This document shows, piece after piece, positions 24,804 to 33,540 of a stretch of 64,000 bases of DNA. The DNA is taken from assembly GCF_021021415.1 (NCBI RefSeq), contig NZ_JAINWJ010000015.1, forward strand, positions 62,001 through 126,000, read 5' to 3'. Made by a program: the position numbers and the translations under genes. Source of the stretch: Martelella mediterranea. Lineage in GTDB: Bacteria; Pseudomonadota; Alphaproteobacteria; Rhizobiales; Rhizobiaceae. A model generated the notes under the pieces. The model ran no database searches. It saw nothing but the letters and a program-made list of their open reading frames with translations, and was not told the DNA's origin. The stretch's first letter is position 1; each line of letters starts with the position of its first letter.

Positions 24804-25439
24804 CTACATCGCGATATAGCGATCGCGCCGGTGATTGATGGCGAGCACCAGATTGATGACCACAGCACCCGCGACGGAACAGGCAATGATGAAGGGCGTC
24901 GCGACGAAGAACGACAACAGTAGCACACAACCGTCCAGCATCAGCTGCACATAGCCCGCCTTCCAGCCGAACCGGTCCTGCAGATAGAGCGCCAGAATGC
25001 CGAAACCGCCGAGGCTTGCCGAATGGCGAAACAGGATCAGCAGCGCCGCCCCCACCAGAACGCCGCCGAACAGCGCGCCAATGAGCGGGTCGGTCTCGCC
25101 GATCGATATGAAATCCGGCACCACCGCCGTTAGAACCGAGGTGAGCGCCACCGCGACAAAGGTCTTGAGCGTGAATTTCAGCCCCAGCCGCTTCCAGGCG
25201 AAATAGTAGAACGGCAGATTGACGATGAAGAAAGCGAGGCCGAAATCAAGCGCGGTCGCATAGGTCAGCAGAAAGGCGAGACCGGCCGTGCCGCCGGTCA
25301 GCAGCCCGCCGGCCTTCAGCACCATCACGCCCAGGCAGGCAAGCATCGACCCCGCGATGATGCCTTGCGCATCCTCAAGCGCCGAATGGCTTTCGGACGT
25401 CGAACTGACGATCCCGGCGAGAAAGCGGTTTTCGGACAA
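24804..25439 (-). CDS. YitT-family integral membrane protein
   Basis: 211 residues from a TTG at 25439 with GGAG nine bases upstream. Five or six membrane segments, with KAGGLLTGGTAGLAFLL and the RHSASLGGFGILALYLQDRFG loop typical of the YitT/DUF161 family. Transport function is presumed but not defined. It lies 52 bases upstream of the helicase gene in the same direction. Confidence 0.83.
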   Translation of the reverse strand: MSENRFLAGIVSSTSESHSALEDAQGIIAGSMLACLGVMVLKAGGLLTGGTAGLAFLLTYATALDFGLAFFIVNLPFYYFAWKRLGLKFTLKTFVAVALTSVLTAVVPDFISIGETDPLIGALFGGVLVGAALLILFRHSASLGGFGILALYLQDRFGWKAGYVQLMLDGCVLLLSFFVATPFIIACSVAGAVVINLVLAINHRRDRYIAM

Positions 25440-25524
25440 GCTATCGAGCTCCGGACATGAAAAATCGGGACCGGACCGGCCCCGATAGTTCCATCGCTCA
25501 AATCGCCGCGCACGTCAAACCGGC

Positions 25525-25830
25525 TTAAACCACGTCATCCTGATTGACGCGGCCGCCCTCACCCTCCCAGTTCAGGATGCGGCGGGTTTCGCTGCCGGTG
25601 AATTTCAGGCGTATGCCGACGCCGCCCTCCTTCTCCTCGGGCAGGAAAATCACGCCGAGCGCTTCGAGCGTCATCTTCAGTTTCTCGACCGAATTATCGC
25701 CCAGATCGGCTGTGCCGTTCTCGAATCCCTCGATCCGATCCTCCGCAATCCCGCTTTCGGCGGAAAGCGTCGGACGGTCGATCCGGGCGAGAATACGCGC
25801 GGCGTGGCAAAGTTCAGGCGTGAAGGTCAT
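25525..25830 (-). CDS. Small XRE-like DNA-binding protein
   Basis: 101 residues from the ATG at 25830, preceded by AAAGGAGG; the longer frame to 25920 has no comparable site. The first 65 residues (ARILARIDRPTLSAESGIAE then FENGTADLGDNSVEKLKMTLEALGV) fit a helix-turn-helix XRE-like fold, with the pattern 'IEGFENG' for the recognition segment. The C-terminal tail (VGIRLKFTGSETRRI) is common in rhizobial transcriptional regulators of this type. Target unknown. Confidence 0.72.
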   Translation of the reverse strand: MTFTPELCHAARILARIDRPTLSAESGIAEDRIEGFENGTADLGDNSVEKLKMTLEALGVIFLPEEKEGGVGIRLKFTGSETRRILNWEGEGGRVNQDDVV

Positions 25831-25919
25831 GGTCAGCCTCCTTTCGGTCTGTTGGACAAGTTTGCAGGATAAACGCGTATGTCCGTCTCGGAGTTCCGCC
25901 CGCCGACATGCCGGCAGCA

Positions 25920-26867
25920 TCAGGAGAGAAGTTTGACCGCCAGAAACAGGATGCCGGGAACCGGTTCACCCGCATCCTTGCGCAAGGCCGCCCGTTCATG
26001 GCGCTTCAGCGCGAAACCGGCCTCCGACAACAGGCCCTCGACATAGGCGAAGGCGTGGGCGTAGCGCAGCGACGGCAGCAGGGTATAGGCCTCGGCCTCC
26101 CCGCCATCCTCCACCGAAAACAGGAACAGGCCGCCGGGCGCGATCAGGGCCGCGACATTCGCCATCAGGCTTTCAAGCGCGCCGAGATACATCAGCACAT
26201 CGGCGGCCACGACAAGATCGGCGCGGTGATGCGCAAGCACCGGCGAAAACAGCCCGCTTTCCTCCGGCGCAAGCAGAAGATCGGCCTGGGCGAGGTGCTG
26301 ATACACCGCCTTCTCCTCCGCCTTGGCCAGCATGTTGGCCGAGAGATCGAAGCCTTCAAGGCGGTCGACCCGCGCGCAAAAGGCAGCGCCCGAGAGCCCG
26401 GTTCCGCAGCCGAGATCGGCGCAAAGCCTGAAGCGGCGCGCCGCGCCCTCGCTCTTTTCCAGAAGGGCCGCAAGCCTTTCCGGCGCGTTGTAATCGAGCC
26501 GCTCGGTCAGCGCCGCGTCGAAATGATCGGCATAGGAATCAAACAGCGCCTCGACATAACGGCCCGGCGGATGGGCGGGCGGCTCGGACGCGCCGAGAAC
26601 GGCAAGCTTCAGGCTGGCGGCAAACAGGTCGTCGTCGTCCTCGCCCTCGAGCCTTTCGAGCGTTGCGATTGCCGCCGCGACATCGCCGGCATGCTCGCGA
26701 TAGGCGGCGAGCAGGGCGAGGCCCGCCGGCCAGTCCGGCACAAGCGTCATCGCCTGCTCCATCACCTCCGCAGCGGCGGCATGGTCGCCGGCCTCGTCCA
26801 GCATGCGGGCATAATCAGCGCGGCGATCTGCAATCAGATCGCCCGAGGAAAGGGAAAGAAGGCTCAT
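25920..26867 (-). CDS. Class I SAM-dependent methyltransferase with TPR-like N-terminus
   Basis: 315 residues from the ATG at 26867. Residues about 1-90 are helical with TPR-like character (MEQAMTLVPDWPAGLALLA). The methyltransferase domain follows, with motif I LCADLGCGTGLSG near residue 160 and VVAADVLMYLG. Substrate unknown. Stands between the XRE-like gene and the divergent DUF6460 gene. Confidence 0.8.
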   Translation of the reverse strand: MSLLSLSSGDLIADRRADYARMLDEAGDHAAAAEVMEQAMTLVPDWPAGLALLAAYREHAGDVAAAIATLERLEGEDDDDLFAASLKLAVLGASEPPAHPPGRYVEALFDSYADHFDAALTERLDYNAPERLAALLEKSEGAARRFRLCADLGCGTGLSGAAFCARVDRLEGFDLSANMLAKAEEKAVYQHLAQADLLLAPEESGLFSPVLAHHRADLVVAADVLMYLGALESLMANVAALIAPGGLFLFSVEDGGEAEAYTLLPSLRYAHAFAYVEGLLSEAGFALKRHERAALRKDAGEPVPGILFLAVKLLS

Positions 26868-26998
26868 GTCTCGAAAACCGGTAGGGAACTGAGCGCCAAT
26901 GTCGCTTTTCCATTCGAAAAGCAAGCGGAATCGCATCGCCGCTTTTTTCTTGAATGCGCCGCAAAGCCTCTTTATCTAGCCGGGTAAAGGAGAGCGGC

Positions 26999-27265
26999 AT
27001 GAGCAACGGCATAAACAGGTTCCTGGGCGGCACGGTCGTCGGCACCATCGTCCGCCTGCTGGTGGTATCGCTGATCGTCGGCTTCATCCTGTCGGCGCTC
27101 GGCATCCATCCGCTCGACATCTATTACGGCATCATCGATTTCCTGCGAAATATCTGGAATCGCGGTTTTGCCGCCCTTGGCGAGGTTGGCCATTATTTCG
27201 TGCTGGGCGCGATCATCGTCGTGCCGGTCTTCCTGATCATCCGCATCCTGAGCTATCGCCGTTGA
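26999..27265 (+). CDS. DUF6460 small membrane protein
   Basis: 88 residues from the ATG at 26999 with AAAGGAGAG upstream. Two membrane segments (IVRLLVVSLIVGFILSALG and YFVLGAIIVVPVFLIIRIL) separated by a short loop with HPLDIYYGIIDF. Similar small proteins occur across rhizobia; function unknown. Stop TGA overlaps the TTG start of the next gene. Confidence 0.75.
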   Translation: MSNGINRFLGGTVVGTIVRLLVVSLIVGFILSALGIHPLDIYYGIIDFLRNIWNRGFAALGEVGHYFVLGAIIVVPVFLIIRILSYRR

Positions 27266-27753
27266 CACAGATCGCCACCACCCGCCGCGTCCTCCTGCTG
27301 GGCGCGCTTGCCGCCGGCGTTGCCGCCTGCAGCCCGTTTTTCGGCAGCGACCTTCCGCGCGGAGATGTCGACAGCGAGGCGATGACGTCCACCTTCCTGC
27401 CCTGGGTCAATGAGCTGCGCAAAAGCCGGGGGCTTTCGAAGCTTTCCTATTCGCGCGCCTGCGAGCAGGCGGCGATCGATCAGGCAAGCCGCATGGCGCT
27501 GGCCGACAAGATGAACCACATCACCGGCGGCGAGAGCGTGCTGGCCCGGTTCAAGCGCATGGGCCTGCCGCTGCCGGCCGCCGAAAACATCGCCATGCAG
27601 CAGCGCACGCCCGAACGCGCCTTCCAGGCCTGGGTCAATTCGCCGGGGCATTTGAAGAACATGTTGGGAAATTATTCCCATATCGGCGTCGCCCGCGCCG
27701 TCAGCTCGAATTCCGGCAACCAGCCGTTCTGGGCGATGTGCCTCAGCCAATAA
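27262..27753 (+). CDS. CAP/SCP-domain lipoprotein
   Basis: 163 residues from a TTG that overlaps the previous stop (TTGA). An N-terminal lipobox (LLLGALAAGVAAC) predicts a lipoprotein anchored at C23 or nearby. The CAP (SCP-like) domain follows: VNELRKSRGLSKL, ACEQAAIDQASRMA, AENIA and AFQAWVNSPGHLKNM. Bacterial CAP proteins are extracytoplasmic with undefined activity. Confidence 0.83.
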   Translation: MTQIATTRRVLLLGALAAGVAACSPFFGSDLPRGDVDSEAMTSTFLPWVNELRKSRGLSKLSYSRACEQAAIDQASRMALADKMNHITGGESVLARFKRMGLPLPAAENIAMQQRTPERAFQAWVNSPGHLKNMLGNYSHIGVARAVSSNSGNQPFWAMCLSQ

Positions 27754-27756
27754 CGC

Positions 27757-28842
27757 TCAAAACGGTTTTGAAGCCCATTCCGCAACGCCGCTGTCGCGCA
27801 ACTGGCGCGGCGAACTTGCTCCGGCCTCGCGCATGGCGGCGATGATGGCCGTCAGGCTGTCCTCGATCAGTTGCGGGCCCTCATAGGTCATGCCGGAATA
27901 GATCTGCACCAGATCGGCGCCGGCGCGGATCTTCTCCACCGCCCGCGCGCCGGAATTGACGCCGCCGACGCCGATGAGCGCGAGATCGGGGCCGAGGCGC
28001 TGGCGCATGCGAGCCAGAAGCGCGGTCGATCGCTCGAACAGCGGCGCGCCGGACAGCCCGCCGGCCTCGCCCGCCAGTTTTTCTTCCCTGAGACCCGCGC
28101 GCGACAGCGTGGTGTTGGAAACAATGACGCCGTCGAGCGCGCTGTTCAGAACTTCGGCGACGATATCATCGAGGCCTTCCTCGGTCAGGTCCGGCGCGAT
28201 CTTCAGGAACACCGGCACCTTGCGGGCCGCCTTTTCCCGCGCCTCGGCGACCCTGCCGAGAAGCCGCGCAAGCTCCGCGCGCGCCTGCAGATCGCGCAGG
28301 CCCGGCGTGTTGGGCGAGGAAATATTGACGGTGAGGTAGTCGGCGAGCCCTGAAAACCGCGTAATGCCGGCAACATAGTCGGCGATCCGATCCTCCGACG
28401 TCTTGTTGGCCCCGATATTGACGCCGATGATGCCCGGGCCCACCGATCTGTCGCGGCGCTCGAGCCGGGCGGCAAGCGCGTCGTGGCCGTCATTGTTGAA
28501 GCCCATGCGGTTGATGACCGCCTCGTCCTTGACCAGCCGGAACAGCCGCGGCTTCGGGTTGCCGGGCTGCGGGCGCGGCGTGACCGTGCCCGCCTCGACA
28601 TGGCCGAAACCGAGCTTCAGCAATCCGTCGAGCGCCTCGCCGTTCTTGTCGAGCCCGGCGGCAACGCCCAGCGGGTTCTTGAAAGAGAGGCCGGCCACCG
28701 TGGTATGAAGGCTCTTGTCGCCGGCATGGCGGGCTCCGGGCAGGAGGCCGGTGCGGATCGCCTTCAGCGTCAGGCCGTGGGCAAGCTCGGGATCGAGCGC
28801 GAAGGCGGCGCGGCGGCCACCGCAACGGTAGAGGTCGATCAT
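27757..28842 (-). CDS. pyrD: Dihydroorotate dehydrogenase (quinone), class 2
   Basis: 361 residues from the ATG at 28842, which overlaps the DUF952 stop by ATGA. FMN-binding TIM barrel motifs: GVAAGLDKNGEAL, MGFNNDGHDALAARL, GVNIGANKTSED, VNISSPNTPGLRDLQ with the catalytic Ser of class 2 enzymes, KIAPDLTEEGL and GVGGVNSG. The N-terminal membrane-associating helix (MIDLYRCGGRRAAFALDPE) confirms class 2. Fourth step of pyrimidine synthesis, coupled to quinone. It meets the CAP gene tail-to-tail with 3 bases between. Confidence 0.95.
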   Translation of the reverse strand: MIDLYRCGGRRAAFALDPELAHGLTLKAIRTGLLPGARHAGDKSLHTTVAGLSFKNPLGVAAGLDKNGEALDGLLKLGFGHVEAGTVTPRPQPGNPKPRLFRLVKDEAVINRMGFNNDGHDALAARLERRDRSVGPGIIGVNIGANKTSEDRIADYVAGITRFSGLADYLTVNISSPNTPGLRDLQARAELARLLGRVAEAREKAARKVPVFLKIAPDLTEEGLDDIVAEVLNSALDGVIVSNTTLSRAGLREEKLAGEAGGLSGAPLFERSTALLARMRQRLGPDLALIGVGGVNSGARAVEKIRAGADLVQIYSGMTYEGPQLIEDSLTAIIAAMREAGASSPRQLRDSGVAEWASKPF

Positions 28843-29189
28843 GAAAGCAGTCCCGCAAAATCGTGCCGGCCGTTTCCGTCCACAGGCAGCGGCTTTTCCC
28901 AAAGAACGGCATCGAAAGACAGATCGCCGTAGAGGTGGGGAAACAGCGCTCCGCCGCGCGATAGCTCATATTTCAGAGCGTCGCCCAGCGCCGCGGGGTC
29001 GACCGCGACCAGCAGCAGATCCGTCTGGCCGGCGAAATGCCGGGCGGCGGTCTCTTCCACCTGGTCGGCGGTCGAGAAGTGGATGAAGCCATCCGCGAGA
29101 TCGACCGCCGCACCCTTGAAGAGGCCGGCGGACCGCGCCGCCTGCCATTCGCCTTCGGTAACGATCTTGTAAATCGGTTGCTGGTTCAT
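28839..29189 (-). CDS. DUF952 domain-containing protein
   Basis: 116 residues. IYKIVTEGEWQAA..G then DGFIHFSTADQVEETAARHF and FPHLYGDLSFDAVLW are hallmarks of DUF952, a small ADP-ribosyltransferase-like fold without proven activity. It precedes pyrD with 4-base overlap, a common rhizobial pair. Confidence 0.85.
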   Translation of the reverse strand: MNQQPIYKIVTEGEWQAARSAGLFKGAAVDLADGFIHFSTADQVEETAARHFAGQTDLLLVAVDPAALGDALKYELSRGGALFPHLYGDLSFDAVLWEKPLPVDGNGRHDFAGLLS

Positions 29190-29444
29190 ATCCGTCCCGT
29201 CGCTGTGCTGTCCGGCTCCGGGTTTGGCAAAGAGTCACGCAAATGTCCATCACCACGCGGTTTCAGCGGCCGAAAGCAAGGGGAAATCGCCTATTTCCGG
29301 GCATCATGCGCTTTTTTGGGTTGCTAATGGGGCGTGGCGGCGATCATAAATAGCAGGACCACCATTGTTGTGCCGTCAAACAGTTGCAGCAGCGCGAGGT
29401 CGAATGTTAAGGGTTGTGAAACTGCCTTTGGGAGGAGGCCAGGA

Positions 29445-30092
29445 ATGACCGGACAAACCATTCTGATCGCGGACGACCACCCGCTGTTCCGCAGCGCGCT
29501 GAAACAGGCGATCGGCGGCATGGCGACGCCCTATGCCGTGGTCGAGGCGGGCGATTTCGAAAGCGCCCAGCAGGCCGCGCGCGACAATCCGGAAGCCGAA
29601 CTGCTTCTGCTCGACCTCGCCATGCCGGGGGTGAGTGGCCTGTCTGGCCTGATCACGCTGCGCTCCGAATTCTCCAGTCTTCCGATCGTGGTGATCTCCG
29701 GCAGCGACGATGACGACACCATCCGCCGCTCGCTCGCGCTCGGCGCCTCCGGCTTCATCTCGAAATCGGTCGGGATCGACGAATTGCGCAACGGCATCCG
29801 CAAGGTGCTCGCGGGCGAGGTCTACACGCCGGAAAATTACGGCGGCGGCGAGGAAAGCGATCCCGACATCGCCGACATGCTGCAGCGGCTGCAGACGCTG
29901 ACGCCACAGCAGTCGCGCGTGCTCAGAATGCTGTGCGAGGGGCTGTTGAACAAGCAGATCGCCTATGAGCTCGGCGTTTCGGAGGCGACCGTGAAGGCGC
30001 ATGTCTCAGCGATCCTGCTGAAGCTCAATGTCGACAGCCGGACCCAGGCCGTCATCCAGCTCGGCAAGGTCAACATGGCGATGGTTGCGTGA
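29445..30092 (+). CDS. LuxR/NarL-type response regulator
   Basis: 215 residues from the ATG at 29445, with GGGAGGAGG upstream. Receiver domain at residues 4-120 with D10/D11 acidic pair, phospho-acceptor D57 (LLLLDLAMPG) and ISKSVG; NarL-type helix-turn-helix at about 148-205 (LTPQQSRVLRMLCEG then VSEATVKAHVSAIL). No kinase is adjacent. The hybrid kinase at 36776 is of the class that commonly pairs with such regulators. Confidence 0.9.
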   Translation: MTGQTILIADDHPLFRSALKQAIGGMATPYAVVEAGDFESAQQAARDNPEAELLLLDLAMPGVSGLSGLITLRSEFSSLPIVVISGSDDDDTIRRSLALGASGFISKSVGIDELRNGIRKVLAGEVYTPENYGGGEESDPDIADMLQRLQTLTPQQSRVLRMLCEGLLNKQIAYELGVSEATVKAHVSAILLKLNVDSRTQAVIQLGKVNMAMVA

Positions 30093-30138
30093 TGACATGT
30101 AAAAGACAGGATTTTATTCCTGTCCGCCTTTACGCTGC

Positions 30139-30171
30139 GATATCCGTTAAGCTATAGGTTAAGTGGATATC
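30139..30171. promoter_or_regulatory. Dyad with tandem GTTAAG upstream of S24 regulator
   Basis: GATATCC (30139-30145) and GGATATC (30165-30171) form a 7-bp inverted repeat. Between them GTTAAG occurs twice, at 30146 and 30158, a 12-base period. The site ends 16 bases before the ATG at 30188, where an autoregulatory operator would be expected. Confidence 0.4.
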
Positions 30172-30187
30172 AACCGACCCGACGGCG

Positions 30188-30862
30188 ATGTTTGAAAAAC
30201 TCACCCATAGCGAGATCTGGAGCGCGATCGACCGGCTTGCCGCGCGCCACAAGCTCACCCCGTCGGGTCTTGCGCGCAAGGCCGGTCTCGATCCGACCAC
30301 CTTCAACAAGTCGAAGCGGCGCGCGCCGGACGGCCGCGAGCGCTGGCCGTCGATGGAATCCTTCGCCAAGATACTGGCGGCCACCAACACATCGATGACG
30401 GAGTTCGTCAACGACAGCCCGGCGGCTGTCGGCGGCGTTCCGGGACCGATCGGCAGCTTCCCGCCGCAGCCGTCGACAATACCGCTTCTGGGGCTCGCGC
30501 GCGCGGGCGCCGGCGGCTTCTTCGATGATGGCGGTTATCCGGTCGGCCAGGGGTGGGACGAGGTCGACTTTCCCGTTCCCTCCCGCAGCGCCCAGGGGAT
30601 CTACGCCCTCGAAGTGCAGGGCGACAGCATGATGCCGCTTTACCGCGACGGCGACGTGCTGATCGTCGAGGCCAATGCCGAAACCCGCAAGGGCGACCGC
30701 GTGGTGGTGCGCACCCGCGAGGGCGAGGTTCTGGCCAAGGTTCTGGTGCGCCGCACCACCCGCCAGATCGAACTGATGTCGATCAACCCCGCCCATGCCA
30801 ATATCGTCTTCGACCTTTCAGACATAGAGTGGATTGCCCGCATTCTCTGGGCCAGCCAGTAA
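30188..30862 (+). CDS. HTH transcriptional regulator with S24 (LexA/CI-like) peptidase domain
   Basis: 224 residues. The N-terminal helix-turn-helix (LTPSGLARKAGLDPTTFNKS) is followed by a linker and an S24 domain with ALEVQGDSMMPLYRDGD (nucleophile Ser) and GEVLAKVLVRR (general-base Lys). No clear AG cleavage site stands out: LARAGAGGFF near residue 105 is the candidate. Could self-cleave in stress or act as a non-cleaving repressor. No phage genes are nearby, so it is likely chromosomal. Confidence 0.85.
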   Translation: MFEKLTHSEIWSAIDRLAARHKLTPSGLARKAGLDPTTFNKSKRRAPDGRERWPSMESFAKILAATNTSMTEFVNDSPAAVGGVPGPIGSFPPQPSTIPLLGLARAGAGGFFDDGGYPVGQGWDEVDFPVPSRSAQGIYALEVQGDSMMPLYRDGDVLIVEANAETRKGDRVVVRTREGEVLAKVLVRRTTRQIELMSINPAHANIVFDLSDIEWIARILWASQ

Positions 30863-30886
30863 TTTTCCAAACCCGAGAGATCGTTC

Positions 30887-31303
30887 ATGTCCCGACCCGA
30901 GCTTACCCATTTTGACGCGCTGATCTATGTGATGGTGATGGCGTCCGCCGTCGACAGCGCGATGAGCGACACGGAGATGGCGCGGATCGGACATATCACC
31001 CGCTCGCTGCCGGTGTTCGAGGGGTTCGACGAAAACGATCTTACCCGCATTGCCCATGACTGCGCCGGGATCGTGTCCGGGCCGGAGGGCATGGATATCG
31101 CGCTGGAGATCATCCGCGACACGCTGCCCAAGCGGCTCTACGACACGGCCTATGCGCTGGCCGTCGAGATCATGTCCGTCGATCAGGTCATCCGCGCCGA
31201 GGAAATCCGCCTGCTGCAGCTTCTCCGCGACCGGCTCCACTTGGACAAGCTGACCTGCGCCGCGATCGAACGCGGCGCGATCGCCCGGTACCGCACTGTT
31301 TGA
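30887..31303 (+). CDS. TerB-family protein
   Basis: 138 residues. ALIYVMVMASAVDSAMSDTEMARIGHI and VDQVIRAEEIRLLQLLRDRL match the helical TerB fold, with two similar acidic halves that may bind metal. Rhizobial single-domain TerB proteins have no proven link to tellurite. It follows the S24 regulator by 24 bases, possibly co-transcribed. Confidence 0.82.
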   Translation: MSRPELTHFDALIYVMVMASAVDSAMSDTEMARIGHITRSLPVFEGFDENDLTRIAHDCAGIVSGPEGMDIALEIIRDTLPKRLYDTAYALAVEIMSVDQVIRAEEIRLLQLLRDRLHLDKLTCAAIERGAIARYRTV

Positions 31304-31384
31304 GGCGGTTTTCGCTGGCGTGAATAACTCAACTTCGCTTGATTAGATAAAACTAAAGTATTTCTTGAATATATCCTCATAAAA

Positions 31385-31408
31385 CGCCGTGCACATGGCT
31401 GCACGGCG
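31385..31408. terminator. Strong hairpin in the TerB-glycosyltransferase gap
   Basis: CGCCGTGCA-catggc-TGCACGGCG is a perfect 9-bp stem, 6-base loop, 82 bases past the TerB stop. No U-run follows on the plus strand; on the minus strand it is followed by GTTTTATG. The rest of the 206-base gap is AT-rich and shows no gene. Confidence 0.45.
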
Positions 31409-31509
31409 CAGACCAAAATCTAGAAACAACATTTCTATCTTGCCTTTCCCTTCACCCTGAGTCTTTACTTGTAAAAAACAAAAGAGGGCGCGCGGTAAAG
31501 AGGGGTATC

Positions 31510-33387
31510 ATGTCCGTGTTCAGGCAGGCCGCCATCCGCACGCCGGATCGCGCCTCTGCTGCCCTGCGTTCGCTCCCGAAAGCGATCCGGAAGGAGCGCC
31601 AGATGTTGCACCGTCTCGGCTTTGACGAAAGCGTCATCGAGGAGGGGATCAAGGCCGCGCTCGCCAACAATACCACGATCGAGAAGGAGCTTCTGTTCAG
31701 CGGCGCGGTCGCTTCGGACGACTATTACAGGAGGCTCGCCCGGTATCTCGTGCTGCCGTTCGAAAGCCGCATCGATCCGGATTGCGTCACGGACCGCCCC
31801 GGGATCGACCGCCTGCTGGCGGACCCGCGCGGCCTACGGCTCGACAGCGGAGAGGCCGAGCGCCGCTTCGCCGTGGTGCCCACCGCCGGCGATCTTGCCG
31901 ACCTCCATCTCCGCCTGTCGTCCCGGCCTGAAGTCAGGCGCTGCGTCATCATCACGACGCCGGAGGCCGTGCGGGCGGCGGTATGGAAGACCGGCGAGGG
32001 CCGGCGGCTCACCAACGCTGTCAACGACCTCATGGTCTGGGAGCCGCGCTTTTCCGCACGGATCGTGTTCTGGGGCAAACAGGGCTTCCTGCTCGGGGGA
32101 AGCGCGGCGACGCTTTTGGCCGGTCTGTTGTTCTTTCCCGCCGAGACCCTGCTGCTTGCCCATATCGCGTTCACGACGCTCTATCTGTTCGCCCTGCTCG
32201 TCCGCATTGCCGCCACGCGGGCAAGGCCCCGCCAGCGCGCCCCGAGACCTGAAAGCGAACCGCCGGACCTGCCGGTCTATACCGTCCTGATCCCGCTCTA
32301 CCGCGAGGCCGGGATGATCGCGCAATTGTCGGAGAGTATGCAACGCATCAACTGGCCGGCCTCCAAGCTCGATATCAAGCTGGTTTGCGAGGCGGATGAC
32401 GCGGAAACCATCAACGCCATTAAGCGGGCGCGGCTGCCGGCGCAATTCGAGCTTGTGGTCGTGCCAGCCGGCGGCCCTCGCACCAAGCCGAATGCGCTCA
32501 ACTACGCGCTTTGCGGCGCAAAGGGCCGGTTCGTGGTGATCTATGACGCCGAAGACCGGCCGCATCCCGACCAGTTGCGCGAAGCCTGGAACACGTTTCG
32601 ACAGTCGCCGCGGGAGCTTGCCTGCCTTCAGGCGCCGCTGACGATCTCCAATGTCGGAAAGAACTGGATCACGGGGCTCTATGCCTGCGAGTATTCAGGT
32701 TTGTTTCGCGGCATCCTGCCGTTTCTCGCTCTTCACCGGTTTCCGATACCGCTCGGCGGCACCTCCAATCATTTTCGCATTCAGGCGCTGCGCGCCTGCC
32801 GCGGCTGGGATCCCTACAACGTTGCGGAGGACGCCGATCTCGGCCTTCGGATGCACCGGCTCGGTTATTATTGCGGGGCCATCACCGCGGAAACGCTGGA
32901 GGACGCGCCGACAGCGATCCGGCCCTGGATTGCCCAGCGATCGCGCTGGCTCAAGGGATGGCTGCAGACGGCGCTGGTGGCGCTGAGGGAACCGGGGCGG
33001 CTGCGCGACGAACTGGGCCTGCTCGGCTTTGCCGTTTTCCTGGCCAATACCGGCGGGATGATCCTGTCATCGCTGCTGCACCCGTTATTGTTCCTGTCGG
33101 TGCTGACGACCAGTTGGCTGCTGCTCCACCCGGGCTCAAACCCTGGACCGCTGCAGCAGATCCTGACCGGCATCGACCTGATCAACATTATCGCCAGCTA
33201 CTGGATATTCCTGCGGCTGGGCGTGTCGAAAATGCGCAAGGGAGAAATGCTCGGTATGCGCGCAAGCGCCTTTTGGCTGCCGCTCTACTGGCTGATGCTG
33301 TCATTTTCGGCGTGGAAGGCGTTCGTGGAACTCTACCACGCGCCCTATCTGTGGCGCAAAACCGAGCACAAGCCATCGGAAAAGTGA
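31510..33387 (+). CDS. Membrane glycosyltransferase family 2 (cellulose synthase-like)
   Basis: 625 residues from the ATG at 31510, preceded by AGAGGGG. The N-terminal 150 residues resemble a GspE N-domain-like unit (LGFDESVIEEGIKAAL). Two membrane helices follow near 185-235, then a processive GT2 domain: VYTVLIPLYREAGMIAQL, CEADDAETI, YDAEDRPHPDQL (DxD equivalent), EDADLGLRMHRLGY and QRSRWLKGWLQT (QxxRW). C-terminal membrane helices complete the pore. Product polysaccharide unknown; no export or modifying gene is adjacent. Confidence 0.85.
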   Translation: MSVFRQAAIRTPDRASAALRSLPKAIRKERQMLHRLGFDESVIEEGIKAALANNTTIEKELLFSGAVASDDYYRRLARYLVLPFESRIDPDCVTDRPGIDRLLADPRGLRLDSGEAERRFAVVPTAGDLADLHLRLSSRPEVRRCVIITTPEAVRAAVWKTGEGRRLTNAVNDLMVWEPRFSARIVFWGKQGFLLGGSAATLLAGLLFFPAETLLLAHIAFTTLYLFALLVRIAATRARPRQRAPRPESEPPDLPVYTVLIPLYREAGMIAQLSESMQRINWPASKLDIKLVCEADDAETINAIKRARLPAQFELVVVPAGGPRTKPNALNYALCGAKGRFVVIYDAEDRPHPDQLREAWNTFRQSPRELACLQAPLTISNVGKNWITGLYACEYSGLFRGILPFLALHRFPIPLGGTSNHFRIQALRACRGWDPYNVAEDADLGLRMHRLGYYCGAITAETLEDAPTAIRPWIAQRSRWLKGWLQTALVALREPGRLRDELGLLGFAVFLANTGGMILSSLLHPLLFLSVLTTSWLLLHPGSNPGPLQQILTGIDLINIIASYWIFLRLGVSKMRKGEMLGMRASAFWLPLYWLMLSFSAWKAFVELYHAPYLWRKTEHKPSEK

Positions 33388-33395
33388 AGAGACCC

Positions 33396-33469
33396 TGGAG
33401 CGGGTAGCGGGAATCGAACCCGCGCGTTCAGCTTGGGAAGCTGACAGGCTACCATTACATCATACCCGC
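33396..33469 (-). tRNA. tRNA-Gly (anticodon CCC)
   Basis: On the minus strand, acceptor arms GCGGGTA and TACCCGC pair over 7 bp, followed by discriminator T and an encoded CCA (TGG at 33396-33398). The anticodon stem TCAGC/GCTGA encloses the loop TTCCCAA, giving CCC at 33437-33435. The T-arm GCGGG-TTCGATT-CCCGC is intact. Confidence 0.96.
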
Positions 33470-33540
33470 CCGTCCGACCGCGTCGGAGGCCGTTCCATAC
33501 CACTGCCCGCGCACCGGCGGCAAGCTGAAAAAGCGAGAGG

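Noticed and set aside
30147-30162. CtrA-like TTAA pair upstream of the S24 regulator
   Set aside because: The two TTAA halves are separated by 8 bases rather than 7, and the site is better explained as part of a local dyad with tandem GTTAAG.
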